Assembly (NCBI GenBank): GCA_018671175.1
Contig: JABHIE010000029.1
Location: 22,929-86,928 of the forward strand
Source of the DNA: Planctomycetota bacterium
GTDB taxonomy: Bacteria > Planctomycetota > UBA1135
DNA: 64,000 bases
Direction: 5' to 3'
Shown: positions 42,671-50,847 of the stretch, in pieces
How positions within the stretch are numbered: the stretch's first letter is position 1
Layout: each line of letters opens with the position of its first letter
The notes under the pieces: generated by a model
Told to the model about the DNA's origin: nothing
What the model saw: the letters and a program-made list of their open reading frames with translations, nothing else
Database searches by the model: none
Position numbers and translations under genes: made by a program

Positions 42671-44107
42671 ATGACTGAGAATCGCCCCGTTCGTGTTCGT
42701 TTTGCTCCCTCGCCTACAGGCAAGCTCCATATAGGTGGTGCTCGCACGGCTTTGTTTAATTGGGCTTTTGCCCGTCGACACGGGGGCGTATTCATCCTTC
42801 GCATCGAAGACACCGACACCGAGCGCAATTCTCAAGAGTCGCTTGACTCCATTTTGTCTGCGATGCGTTGGCTCGGCCTCGACTGGGACGAAGGGCCTGG
42901 CGTCGGCGGCGATTTCGGCCCCTACGCGCAGAGCGAGCGCATGCCGCTTTACGATGCAGCCATTCAAAAGGGGCTGACTGAGGGTTGGCTCTACCGTTGT
43001 TTTTGCACGCCTGAGCGCGTCAATGCGCTCAAGGAAGAGCAGCGCAATCGTAAAGAAAACCCCCGTTACGATCGGGCCTGTTTGGGCCTGCCTGATGCCG
43101 AATGCGCCAAACGACTCGAAGTGGGCGAGCCCCATGTGATTCGTTTTGCCGTCCCTGATAGTGAGACCGCCGAGATTCAAGATCACATCCGTGGGCAAGT
43201 CACGGTGCAATCTGTTGAGGTCGAAGATTGGGTGGTCGTGCGCTCTAACGGCATGCCGACATACAATTTTTGTTGCGTGATTGATGACGCGCAGATGCAG
43301 ATTAGCCATGTCGTCCGTGGTGAAGAGCACCTGGCTAATACGCCCAAGCAGGTTTTGCTTTACCGCGCGCTCGGTTTGCCTCAGCCCGATTACGCTCATG
43401 TGCCCCTGATTCTTGGTCAAGATGGCAAGAAACTATCAAAGCGTACTGGCGATACGGCGTTGCAGGATTATCGCGACAAAGGTTACCCCGCCGAGGCCAT
43501 GCTCAATTTCTTGGGTTTGCTCGGCTTCTCGATTGACGACGAGACCACGGTTTTCTCGGCTGATGAAATGGTCGCGGCATTTGATCTCAAGCGCATCAAT
43601 AAGTCGGGTGCGATTTTCGATACGGATAAACTTCATTGGCTGTGTGGCGACACGATTCGGCGGATGACAGATACGGATTTGCTTGAGCGTTTACGACCTT
43701 GGCTCAATACAGCGGTTTGCGATAAAGATGGGGGCTGGCTCTTGCAGCTAGCCGCTTGCTTCCGCGAACGATTGACTTTGTTCGGAGATGTCAGCGAGAT
43801 GAGCGCGCACTTATTTTGCGAGTGTGTCGAGCCCGACGAAAAGGCCGCCAAGGCTTTGTCCGCCGACGGTGTTGCCGATACCCTGAGTGGTGTTGCCGAT
43901 CTGCTTGCTGGCGTTGAGAGCTGGCCACCACCTGAGTTTTTTGCGCTGGTTAAGGGCTGGGCCGCGGAGCATGAGCTCGGCGTGGGCAAAGTCATGAAAC
44001 CCGTGCGTGCTGCTCTGACAGGCAGTTTAGGCGGCCCTGAGTTGGGGGATGTCTTGGCTTTGCTCGGGAAAGATTGTTCGCTTGCCCGGCTGCGTCAGGC
44101 ACGCTAG
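42671..44107 (+). CDS. gltX: glutamyl-tRNA synthetase
   Basis: Class I synthetase that charges tRNA-Glu, 478 residues. Core motifs are the HIGH-type PSPTGKLHIGGARTALFN and the KMSKS-type KKLSKRTGD. The YNFCCVIDDAQMQISHVVRG block is typical of bacterial GluRS. The C-terminal anticodon-binding part is intact. A tRNA gene follows 33 bases later. Confidence 0.95.
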   Translation: MTENRPVRVRFAPSPTGKLHIGGARTALFNWAFARRHGGVFILRIEDTDTERNSQESLDSILSAMRWLGLDWDEGPGVGGDFGPYAQSERMPLYDAAIQKGLTEGWLYRCFCTPERVNALKEEQRNRKENPRYDRACLGLPDAECAKRLEVGEPHVIRFAVPDSETAEIQDHIRGQVTVQSVEVEDWVVVRSNGMPTYNFCCVIDDAQMQISHVVRGEEHLANTPKQVLLYRALGLPQPDYAHVPLILGQDGKKLSKRTGDTALQDYRDKGYPAEAMLNFLGLLGFSIDDETTVFSADEMVAAFDLKRINKSGAIFDTDKLHWLCGDTIRRMTDTDLLERLRPWLNTAVCDKDGGWLLQLAACFRERLTLFGDVSEMSAHLFCECVEPDEKAAKALSADGVADTLSGVADLLAGVESWPPPEFFALVKGWAAEHELGVGKVMKPVRAALTGSLGGPELGDVLALLGKDCSLARLRQAR

Positions 44108-44137
44108 AATCCTCGCCCCGTTACTCCTTTGAGTAAC
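44105..44137 (+). promoter_or_regulatory. -10-like TAGAAT and leader hairpin before the tRNA gene
   Basis: TAGAAT (44105-44110) starts on the gltX stop codon. A perfect 7-bp hairpin, GTTACTC / GAGTAAC with a CTTT loop (44120-44137), fills the leader before the tRNA. It could be a short gltX terminator or part of pre-tRNA processing. Inference. Confidence 0.4.
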
Positions 44138-44140
44138 CTC

Positions 44141-44217
44141 GGCGGAGTAGCTCAGTTGGTTAGAGCAGCGGAATCATAATCCGCGTGTCGGGGGTTCAAA
44201 TCCCTTCTCCGCTACCA
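44141..44217 (+). tRNA. tRNA with CAT anticodon (elongator Met, or Ile2 if lysidine-modified)
   Basis: 77-nt cloverleaf including encoded CCA. Acceptor arms GGCGGAG / CTCCGCT, D-arm AGCTCAGTTGGTTAGAGC, anticodon stem GCGGA / TCCGC around ATCATAA (anticodon CAT), T-arm with GGTTCAAATC. The initiator's run of three G:C pairs is absent, so it is not tRNA-fMet. The first pair is a G-T wobble. Met and Ile2 cannot be separated by eye. Its 3' end is copied 162 bp downstream. Confidence 0.93.
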
Positions 44218-44336
44218 AATCAAACAGACACGCGCCGCATGGCGCGTGTCTGTTTGTTTGTCCGCTGCGGCGGGATTTGGGGTGCTGCTGCGCAGCCCCC
44301 CGCGCGCTAAAGCGCGCACCCCCTGGGGTTGGCTCC
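44196..44336 (+). repeat. tandem duplication copy 1: tRNA 3' end plus hairpin cluster
   Basis: Begins inside the T-arm of the tRNA and runs 141 bp. It contains a perfect 15-bp hairpin (44223-44256; arms AAACAGACACGCGCC and complement, GCAT loop) followed by TG-rich sequence, a likely tRNA terminator. A GCTGC/GCAGC hairpin and the GCGCGCT-AA-AGCGCGC hairpin, both REP-like, complete it. Copy 2 begins 162 bp later with nearly identical sequence. Confidence 0.85.
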
Positions 44337-44357
44337 GCCTTCCCAGCGGAGCTGGGA
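44337..44357. other. spacer with small hairpin between duplication copies
   Basis: TCCCAG-CGGAG-CTGGGA forms a 6-bp hairpin (44341-44357) that separates the two copies. Confidence 0.5.
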
Positions 44358-44494
44358 TCAAATCCCTTCTCCGCTACCAAATCAGACAGACACGCGTCGC
44401 ATGGCGCTTGTCTGTTTGTCCGCTGCGGCGGGATTTGGGGGGCTGCTGCGCAGCCCCCCGCGCGCTAAAGCGCGCACCCCCTGGGGTTGGCTCC
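44358..44494 (+). repeat. tandem duplication copy 2: partial tRNA 3' end plus hairpin cluster
   Basis: 137 bp, matching copy 1 except a few substitutions and loss of one TGTT. The first 27 bases repeat the tRNA T-arm and acceptor 3' strand with CCA exactly, without the rest of the tRNA, so it is not a functional tRNA. The first hairpin is imperfect here, while the GGGGGGCTGC/GCAGCCCCCC hairpin is stronger. It ends abruptly at a truncated reading frame. Pattern fits an attachment-site-like or tandem-duplication scar at a tRNA. Confidence 0.85.
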
Positions 44495-44678
44495 TGAAGA
44501 ACGCTGGCAAATTAGGCCCTTGCGCGTACGCCCATGGATACTTCTTGAGGACCCAACGGCGTTCGTTGAGTTGGTTCCCCAAGAAACTAAGGCCATCGAT
44601 GGTGGGGTGCGTTTTGTTCGTACCTTTTCAATACCAGCGTCTGTCTCAATCAATCCGCAAGGTTATAGTCTGGAATGA
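44487..44678 (+). pseudogene. C-terminal remnant of an unknown gene, cut by the repeat
   Basis: About 61 open codons with protein-like composition (e.g. LEDPTAFVELVPQETKAIDG) and no proper start; the 5' side runs directly into repeat copy 2. The end, GAATGA, overlaps the ATG of the 736-residue gene as ATGA, exactly the coupling used by real operons here. Best explained as the tail of a gene that once preceded the next one and lost its 5' part at the repeat junction. Product unknown. Confidence 0.55.
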
Positions 44679-46885
44679 AGCGCGTTTTTTATGTATGTTC
44701 GTTTTTACTCTTTGGGTTGAGTGTTTACCTTCTTTTGCCCGAGCGAGCGGGTGTCCAAGTTGAGATTTGGAATCAACTTGAATCTCAAAAAGGTAGTAGT
44801 AATGCCGAACGAATCCCTGAAAATCCGGTTGCTTTTGGTAGAAATGATGTCTCTCAAGTTCTTCAAGCTGGCTATTACTTTGAGGTTAAATCAACCATCG
44901 GTGCCGAAATCTCTCCTGCTGAATTAGAGCCGATTTTTTCTGAACTGATTTGGACAGGTTCAGATTTCAAGCAAGGGAAGCAATTAGATTTGCAGCGTCA
45001 GGGGCGAGTCTACTCTTGTCTTCGGGATGATTTGTATGCAATTAAAGTTGAGCTTGAAGGCCATTTGTCTGAGACGGTCTTTTTTTCGGAGTTGGGGAAA
45101 ACCACGCTTGCTGATCCCGCCGTTGTTCAACTGGATCGTTTGCTTCATTTTTCTTTAATCCTACGCCAATTAGATGGGTCACCCTGTGCGCAAGTCCAGT
45201 GTTCGGTCACTTGCCTCGAGTCAAGTGCTGTGGAGAATCGGATTACGGACGAACACGGCCGGGCCGATTTCTCACAATTGCCTATTCAACCTGGGCGGAT
45301 CTATCGCTTTCTTTTTTCGTCTGTTCACTTAGGAAGTTGGATGGTTATTGTTCCCGCCGAAAAGTTGATTGCGGAGTGTGACGAACTTATTTTTTCTGTT
45401 CCCGCCATGGGTGGCTTAACGCTATTGCTTGAAAATTTTACTGAAACAGCAAGTGGTAAAATGACCTTGTTTCAAGCCGATGCCAATGGCGTCCGTCATG
45501 AGCTAACCACGTTTCCCATTCGCATGGCTCAAGAAAGGCATGCCCCGGTTGTATTGGCTTCTCCTCTTTGGGCCGAAGTCAATATCGATGCTGTGACGTC
45601 GATTCACCCAGTTCCCACTGCAGTAAATGGTGAAAGGCGAATGTGCGTAAATGTTGGAAGCGCTTCTGTTTTATTCGATAAGAGTCTGGCTGATGCCAAG
45701 CCGTCGAAAATCCCCACTTTTTCCCAAGCGTCTGGAACGGTTAAGTTGCAGATACAAAAGCAAGAAGAGTTAGAGTCGGACCTAAGGCCTCGCCTTTCGA
45801 ACCGGTTTTTTCGTCGCGGACGCCGAGGTGAGTGTTGGCCCGTTTCGTCGTGGGAAAAGGTGGATATTGGACTGCTTCCGACAACCTCAAAAAATTTAGC
45901 ATTTGAGGGCGGGTTTCATTCACGCTGGATTGTAGGAGAAGAGCCTATCTGGGTTGCCTTTCGGGTTTCACAATCAAATTCATTGCCGTTTGAGTCAGAT
46001 TTGATTCAATGTAATCGTAACTGTGTGGTGGATTTGGGCTTAATCCAATTTCCCGATGAGGGTGTGTTGCTGCTTAATGTTACTAGCGTTGAATCGGGGT
46101 TCCGTTGCGAATTTGTCCCTTTGGACTCCTCATTTGCCTTACCGCCTTATCTCAAGCTCAAGCCAAATTATCAGAAGGCTGTTTCGTATCAGCAACCCTT
46201 CGCAAGTGTCATTGGGGGGGTGCCACTGACAAAGACTTGGATTGGCCTTTTTCAGAACCGCAACATCGTCGCTATCGAGAGTTTTTGGCCATCGCCAAGC
46301 CGGAATAATGCGGAGGAGCAGTTCTTTGATTTAGCGAAGTTGGTAAAGGTGCATTATGCAGTGCAAGATGTTCCCGACCCGACTACAGGTATCCGTTTTC
46401 ATTGTTACAATAACGATTCACCTTTTTCTTTTGATAGAGAGGTTCTTACCACAGTCGATAAGACGGGCCAAATCATGCTGCCAGCGGGTAAATACCAGGT
46501 CTCTACGCTGGGTCCGTATGCAAAGGAGATGACAGGTACTATTCGAACATTTCACTTTGAATTTTTAGAAGGGACAACCCATTTTTTAGATATGAATGAC
46601 ATTCCAGGTGAAATATTGTCTGGTTCTGTTGCTGTGAACAATCAACAGATCCGTCCGTTCTCAGCGATTCTTGTTACGGACGGGGGGTACTATCGTGCAC
46701 CAATCTCTGCCAATGGGGAGTTTCGCTTCTTTGGTTTGCCTGCCGAGGATTTTTCTTTAACGATTCGTGGTTCTTCTGGCGTCACCCTTTCGGAGGGTGT
46801 AACGGTGAGCCTTGAAAAGGGCACCTATTTAGGTGAGTTGACTCAAGGTGTGTGGCAAGTTGCGCCGGACGCTAAACAGGATTAG
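44675..46885 (+). CDS. large membrane-anchored/secreted orphan protein
   Basis: 736 residues. An N-terminal hydrophobic segment (about 5-22) is a signal or anchor. The rest is beta-rich, with blocks resembling carboxypeptidase-regulatory or Ig-like modules (LILRQLDGSPCAQVQCSVTC, RITDEHGRADFSQLPIQPG, GSVAVNNQQIRPFSAILVTD near the C-terminus). No enzyme motif found. Base composition is more AT-rich than the neighbouring housekeeping genes and codons often end in T, as expected for acquired DNA. ATGA overlap with the upstream remnant. Confidence 0.65.
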   Translation: MKRVFYVCSFLLFGLSVYLLLPERAGVQVEIWNQLESQKGSSNAERIPENPVAFGRNDVSQVLQAGYYFEVKSTIGAEISPAELEPIFSELIWTGSDFKQGKQLDLQRQGRVYSCLRDDLYAIKVELEGHLSETVFFSELGKTTLADPAVVQLDRLLHFSLILRQLDGSPCAQVQCSVTCLESSAVENRITDEHGRADFSQLPIQPGRIYRFLFSSVHLGSWMVIVPAEKLIAECDELIFSVPAMGGLTLLLENFTETASGKMTLFQADANGVRHELTTFPIRMAQERHAPVVLASPLWAEVNIDAVTSIHPVPTAVNGERRMCVNVGSASVLFDKSLADAKPSKIPTFSQASGTVKLQIQKQEELESDLRPRLSNRFFRRGRRGECWPVSSWEKVDIGLLPTTSKNLAFEGGFHSRWIVGEEPIWVAFRVSQSNSLPFESDLIQCNRNCVVDLGLIQFPDEGVLLLNVTSVESGFRCEFVPLDSSFALPPYLKLKPNYQKAVSYQQPFASVIGGVPLTKTWIGLFQNRNIVAIESFWPSPSRNNAEEQFFDLAKLVKVHYAVQDVPDPTTGIRFHCYNNDSPFSFDREVLTTVDKTGQIMLPAGKYQVSTLGPYAKEMTGTIRTFHFEFLEGTTHFLDMNDIPGEILSGSVAVNNQQIRPFSAILVTDGGYYRAPISANGEFRFFGLPAEDFSLTIRGSSGVTLSEGVTVSLEKGTYLGELTQGVWQVAPDAKQD

Positions 46886-46960
46886 TACCCCAGCAAAGTC
46901 TCTAAACCATGACTACAAGCCCGACTTGGCATGCACAAGGTGGCGAGTTTTGCGCGGCGG

Positions 46961-47240
46961 TCATGATTCATCAAGCGATTCACGCATCGCTTCTCGGTAG
47001 GCGTCAAGGGCAGTGGGGCCAGTTGGTGTCATCCGTAAAATCGTGGTGGGCTTGCGCTCGAGGAATTCTTTTTTTACTTGGATGTATTCAGCCGCTTCGA
47101 ATCTGCTCATATGGCTGGATAGGTTGCCCAGGTGAGGCCGGTTTGGGTGAGCATCCAGGTTGCATCGGCGCTTTCGACGACATGAAGGTGCGACAGAATT
47201 GCCAGGCCGCCGGGGCGTGGATGAGTGGGTCGAGGGTCAT
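46961..47240 (-). pseudogene. decayed winged-helix (MarR/ArsR-like) transcriptional regulator
   Basis: Reading three frames in turn restores a typical short winged-helix regulator: MTLDPLIHAP, then LAILSHLHVVESADATWMLT with QTGLTW, then GNLSSHMSRFEAAEYIQVKK, LERKPTTILRMTPTG and ALDAYREAMRESLDES before a TGA. Two single-base losses, near 47206-47215 and in the GGG run near 47128, explain the frame changes. The order matches regulators whose core reads 'LDPLIHxPxRLAIL...LTxGNLSxHxxxLExxGY'. Not translatable as it stands. Confidence 0.75.
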
Positions 47241-47270
47241 GGCTGTTGCTTTGCTTGTGGCCGTAGAACT

Positions 47271-47937
47271 TTATTGCGGAATATCTAAAACGGGGTGCTC
47301 TTCGAGAAATCTGCTGAGCATGGCAAGGCCAGTCGCAGTGGGGGCGATGCCTGAGAGCAAGATGCCAAAATGCGTGTGCGACCATTTTTATCTAGGCCAA
47401 TGAAGCGGATGAACACGAACGAAACCAGAATGAAAAAGGCATAGCCGCAGCAGCGTGGCATCTTGTAAACGACGCCCGTCATGACTGCGATGAGAGTTGG
47501 CGGGATCGCCAAAATCGAGCTTCCGAGCAAGCGCATGGTCTCGGCTGGTTTGCCTAAAGTGCCTGAATCGAAGGAGAATAGGACAAAAGCAGCGATTCCC
47601 ATGAGGAAGGTAAAACCAAAAGTGTAAATCAAAGCTATGCATTTGTTGGTCTCTTTCTTTTGTCGCGCAGACGGCGCCGCACTACCCACGCGATTACGCA
47701 TCAGTTTTTTCGGATGGGCGCCACCATAGGGAAGAGGCATGCAAACCAAACTCCGCCGAGCGCACCGTAATTGCTGAACAATGCCACTGCCCAAAGCATG
47801 AGGCAGACGCCGGCGAGGATGTCCCTGATGCCATCATCGAGGTTGTTGCGCCGACAGGTGTTTTCTTCGAGAGCATCAAAGTGGAGTGGGCATTCATGGT
47901 CGTGAGTGTGTGGCGCGCAAAGGACCTGGTCAAGCAA
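47271..47937 (-). pseudogene. decayed multi-pass membrane protein paired with the regulator
   Basis: Joined frames give LDDGIRDILAGVCLMLWAVA with LFSNYGALGGVWFACLFPMV and APIRK; then LMRNRVG, KKETNKCIALIYTFGFTFLM, PPTLIAVMTGVVYKMPR and VFIRFIGLDK; then HFGILLSGIAPTATGLAMLS and RFLEEHPVLDIPQ with TAA. Frame changes sit at a run of six A (minus strand, 47705-47710) and near 47375-47385. About four membrane helices. The broken regulator begins 31 bases downstream, so this was a two-gene cassette. The 5' end is uncertain. Confidence 0.65.
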
Positions 47938-48089
47938 AGTTCATGTGCAAGGAGTTTCCTTGAGTCGTTTTAGGTGCTTTAAGCTGTTTGAGCCCCAAGG
48001 TTTAGTCGCCTTTGCGCAAATGCAGCGGACGCCAAAATAAGTTGGAGCGCGTGTTTGAAATGGCCCATTTTCTTTAGTAAAACATCGGC

Positions 48090-48830
48090 ATGATAAATAA
48101 TGCATTTAGAAAAGGAGCTTTTTGGTTGGGTGCAATGTTGGCTGTCGGCGCAGTTGTTTCGACCGCGATTGCTGGCGATGTCATCCGTGATATCAAGATT
48201 CGTGATCGCACCATTTCGGTGAAAGGATATGCCATTCAGCCCATTCAAGCTGATGTGGGGTCGTGGTCGGGGGTTTTTCGGGTGCGCGGCCTTGATTTGT
48301 CGGATGCCGCGACGCAAACGGAAAAGCAAAAGGAAAGCGTGCGAACTTATTTGAGGGACGGCGGGTTTGACCATCAGGCCGCTGAGTTTTACGCGCCTGA
48401 TGTGACGGTCCTTTATAGGCAAAATGATGAGGGCAAAGATACTCATGCGATTGAGAGTTACATCATTAGTCAATCATTTAGCATTCAGTCGGATGATGTC
48501 TATTTGGTGTCGCGCCTTGCTGCCGGCGTCGGCGAGCTCATTCAATCCGGGATTGAGTTTGATTCTTACAGCCCGAGTTTTCGTTTTTCCAAGCTCGAAG
48601 ATTGGAAGTTAAAGCTACTCGGTTTGGCTCGCGAAAACGCAAAGAAGCGCGCCGAAATTCTCATTGGCGGCGGCGGCGTCGAAGTTGGCACCGTCCGCAG
48701 CGCGAGTCAAGGCGTGTTCCAAATTACGCGCTGGGATTCCACATCCGTTTCGAGTTACGGCTCAAATGACACAACGGCAATCGACAAGAATATTCGCGCC
48801 GTTGTTACGATGGAGTATGAGTTGGATTAG
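48090..48830 (+). CDS. SIMPL-domain (DUF541) secreted protein
   Basis: 246 residues. Signal or anchor about 8-28, then the SIMPL domain: ISVKGYAIQPIQADVGSWSG, an SFSIQSDDVYLVSRLAAGVG middle block, and LARENAKKRAEILIGGGGVE near the end. SIMPL proteins are extracytoplasmic, e.g. BP26/OMP28, with poorly known function. A TAGTAA lies 9 nt before the ATG. Intact, unlike its decayed neighbours. Confidence 0.85.
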   Translation: MINNAFRKGAFWLGAMLAVGAVVSTAIAGDVIRDIKIRDRTISVKGYAIQPIQADVGSWSGVFRVRGLDLSDAATQTEKQKESVRTYLRDGGFDHQAAEFYAPDVTVLYRQNDEGKDTHAIESYIISQSFSIQSDDVYLVSRLAAGVGELIQSGIEFDSYSPSFRFSKLEDWKLKLLGLARENAKKRAEILIGGGGVEVGTVRSASQGVFQITRWDSTSVSSYGSNDTTAIDKNIRAVVTMEYELD

Positions 48831-48878
48831 GGGGTGGGCAATACCGTGATACTTGCTTTTCTATCTAACTCATGCGGC

Positions 48879-48884
48879 TACAAT
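48879..48884 (+). promoter_or_regulatory. -10-like TACAAT before the HsdR remnant
   Basis: TACAAT ends 10 nt before an ATG at 48895 that opens a short frame (MPKNMSKKKQQ) out of register with the HsdR-like frame. Suggests an upstream region once used for expression. Inference. Confidence 0.3.
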
Positions 48885-48914
48885 TAAGTGCCCCATGCCT
48901 AAGAATATGTCTAA

Positions 48915-49430
48915 AAAGAAGCAACAGTACTGCTTAAACGCGCCATCGAGGATTTCAAAAAAATCAACAAAATCAAGGGCGTAGACTTCACCAAGCAGTT
49001 TCAGGCGTTGGTGAATAAATACAACGAGCGCGACGAGAAGGATGTGCTGCGCAGTGAAGTGCTGGAAGGATTCTCCGAGGAGATGATCGAGCTAATCAAA
49101 GCGCTGCACAAAGAGAGGGATTCCTTCGGCGAAATGGGGATTGATCTGGAAGAGAAGTCTTTCTACGACATCCTCAAAACCCTTGCCCATAAATACGATT
49201 TTGAATACCCCGAGGACAAGCTGATCAAGCTCGCTAGAGAGGTGAAGACGGTGGTCGACGACAAAGCCAAATACACCGATTGGAGTCAACGCGACGACAT
49301 CAAGGCCGAACTAAAAGTGGCTTTGATTCTCTTACTCGCCGAAAACGGGTACCCGCCGGTCGATCGTGATGAGGTATACAAGGAGATCTTCGAGCAGGCG
49401 GAGAACTTTAAGAAGTATCGAGGGGGTTGA
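48915..49430 (+). pseudogene. hsdR: C-terminal remnant of type I restriction endonuclease subunit HsdR
   Basis: Homology to the HsdR C-terminal domain (DUF3387 region) begins right after a TAA at 48912 and continues to the natural end: AIEDFKKINKIKGVDFTKQF, EMGIDLEEKSFYDILKTLAH, KYDFEYPEDKLIKLAREV, DDKAKYTDWSQRDDIKAELK and EIFEQAENFKKY. Only about 170 of roughly 1000 residues remain; nuclease and helicase domains, HsdM and HsdS are absent. The frame could start at TTG 49008, giving 140 residues, but no function is expected. Confidence 0.85.
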
Positions 49431-49574
49431 GTTGGGCATCTCTGCGTGGGTAAACTGATACCGCGCGCTCGCACTTGAAAGCCAGCCCCATTAGGCTCCA
49501 AAATAAACCCCCGAAGCTTGCTTGGCTATCCAAGCCGCTTTATATGAATCACCGCCGAAGAAAGAGAAATAATC

Positions 49575-50831
49575 ATGCATGAAATCAACTGTCCCCATTG
49601 CAAGAAAGCATTCAAAATTGACGAAACCGGATATGCGGACATCGTAAAGCAAGTTCGCGACAGCGAGTTTGATCAGCAGTTGCATGAACGGCTTGAGCTG
49701 GCCGAAAAGGAAAAGCAAAATGCGGTTGAGCTTGCCGAGAATAAAGTCGGCCTTGAAATGCAGGCGGCGGCTGCAGCCAAAGATACAGAGATCCAAAAAT
49801 TAAAGGCACGGTTAGATGCCGGTGAGATTAAGCAAGAGCTTGCCGTGACTGAGGCTCTAAGCGCCTTAGGGAAAGAACGCGACGCCCTTACTCATGCTCT
49901 AGACATGGCGAGACAAGAGAGCCAAGCCGCTTCCAAACTCGCGGAGACAGAGCTCAACAATAAAGAACTTGAAAATCAACAGTCTAAGAATTCGCTCGAA
50001 GATAAGCACAAGACTCAATTAAAGGATCGCGACGATGCGATTGAGCGCCTGCGGGATATGAAAGCTCGCCTGTCGACCAAGATGGTTGGCGAAACTCTCG
50101 AGCAGCATTGTGAAACAGAGTTTAATCGTATTCGGGCAACAGCGTTTCAGAGGGCATATTTCGAAAAGGATAACGACGCAAGGTCGGGCAGCAAGGGCGA
50201 CTATATTTTCCGCGACTCAGACGAAGCTGACACCGAGATTGTTTCGATTATGTTCGAAATGAAAAACGAAAGCGATACGACCGCAACGAAGAAAAAGAAC
50301 GAGGACTTTCTAAAAGAACTCGATAAAGATCGCATTGCGAAGGGTTGCGAGTATGCGGTTTTAGTATCTTTGCTCGAAGCTGACAGTGAACTTTATAACA
50401 CCGGGATTGTCGATGTGCAGCACCGCTACCCAAAGATGTATGTCATTCGGCCTCAGTTCTTCCTTCCAATGATTACGCTGCTGCGTAACGCGGCGATGAA
50501 ATCGCTTGAATACAAAACCGAGCTCAAGCTCATGAAAGAGCAGAATGTCGACATCACAAGCTTCGAAAGCAACTTGGATAAATTTAAAACCGCTTTTGGG
50601 AAGAACTACGATCTGGCCTCCAGGAAGTTTCAGAAAGCAATCGATGAAATCGATAAATCTATCGACCACTTGCAGAAAACAAAAGACGCTTTGCTCGGGA
50701 CTGACCGCCAGCTTCGGCTTGCAAACGACAAGGCGCAAGATGTAACGATCAAAAAGCTCACGCGAGACAACCTCACAATGGCAGCCAAGTTTAAGGAGCT
50801 AGAGCATCAAGAACCCTCGGATGCCGACTGA
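49575..50831 (+). CDS. DUF2130 predicted PD-(D/E)XK nuclease-family protein
   Basis: 418 residues. An N-terminal zinc-ribbon-like CPHCKKAF, a long coiled coil (about 25-165), then the DUF2130 core with [20 protein letters not shown] and MFEMKNE, where Asp and the E-x-K pair match the PD-(D/E)XK nuclease pattern. The end is again helical ([17 protein letters not shown]). Biological role unknown; often found on mobile or defence-related DNA. Lies beside the HsdR remnant in the accessory patch. Confidence 0.85.
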   Translation: MHEINCPHCKKAFKIDETGYADIVKQVRDSEFDQQLHERLELAEKEKQNAVELAENKVGLEMQAAAAAKDTEIQKLKARLDAGEIKQELAVTEALSALGKERDALTHALDMARQESQAASKLAETELNNKELENQQSKNSLEDKHKTQLKDRDDAIERLRDMKARLSTKMVGETLEQHCETEFNRIRATAFQRAYFEKDNDARSGSKGDYIFRDSDEADTEIVSIMFEMKNESDTTATKKKNEDFLKELDKDRIAKGCEYAVLVSLLEADSELYNTGIVDVQHRYPKMYVIRPQFFLPMITLLRNAAMKSLEYKTELKLMKEQNVDITSFESNLDKFKTAFGKNYDLASRKFQKAIDEIDKSIDHLQKTKDALLGTDRQLRLANDKAQDVTIKKLTRDNLTMAAKFKELEHQEPSDAD

Positions 50832-50847
50832 TGCGGCCGCTTTGTTT

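Noticed and set aside
44358..44384. Second tRNA gene in repeat copy 2
   Set aside because: Only the T-arm 3' side and acceptor 3' strand are copied; D-arm and anticodon arm are missing.
44220..44494. Repeated hairpins after the tRNA as a CRISPR array or integron attC sites
   Set aside because: Only two long copies of one unit, no unique spacers between short repeats, no cas or integrase genes, and the unit contains tRNA sequence.
46909..47403. Plus-strand open frame of 164 codons
   Set aside because: It lies opposite the decayed regulator and membrane-protein genes, whose joined minus-strand frames give recognisable proteins; this frame looks random.
47979..48473. Minus-strand open frame of 164 codons
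   Set aside because: Antisense shadow of the intact SIMPL-domain gene.
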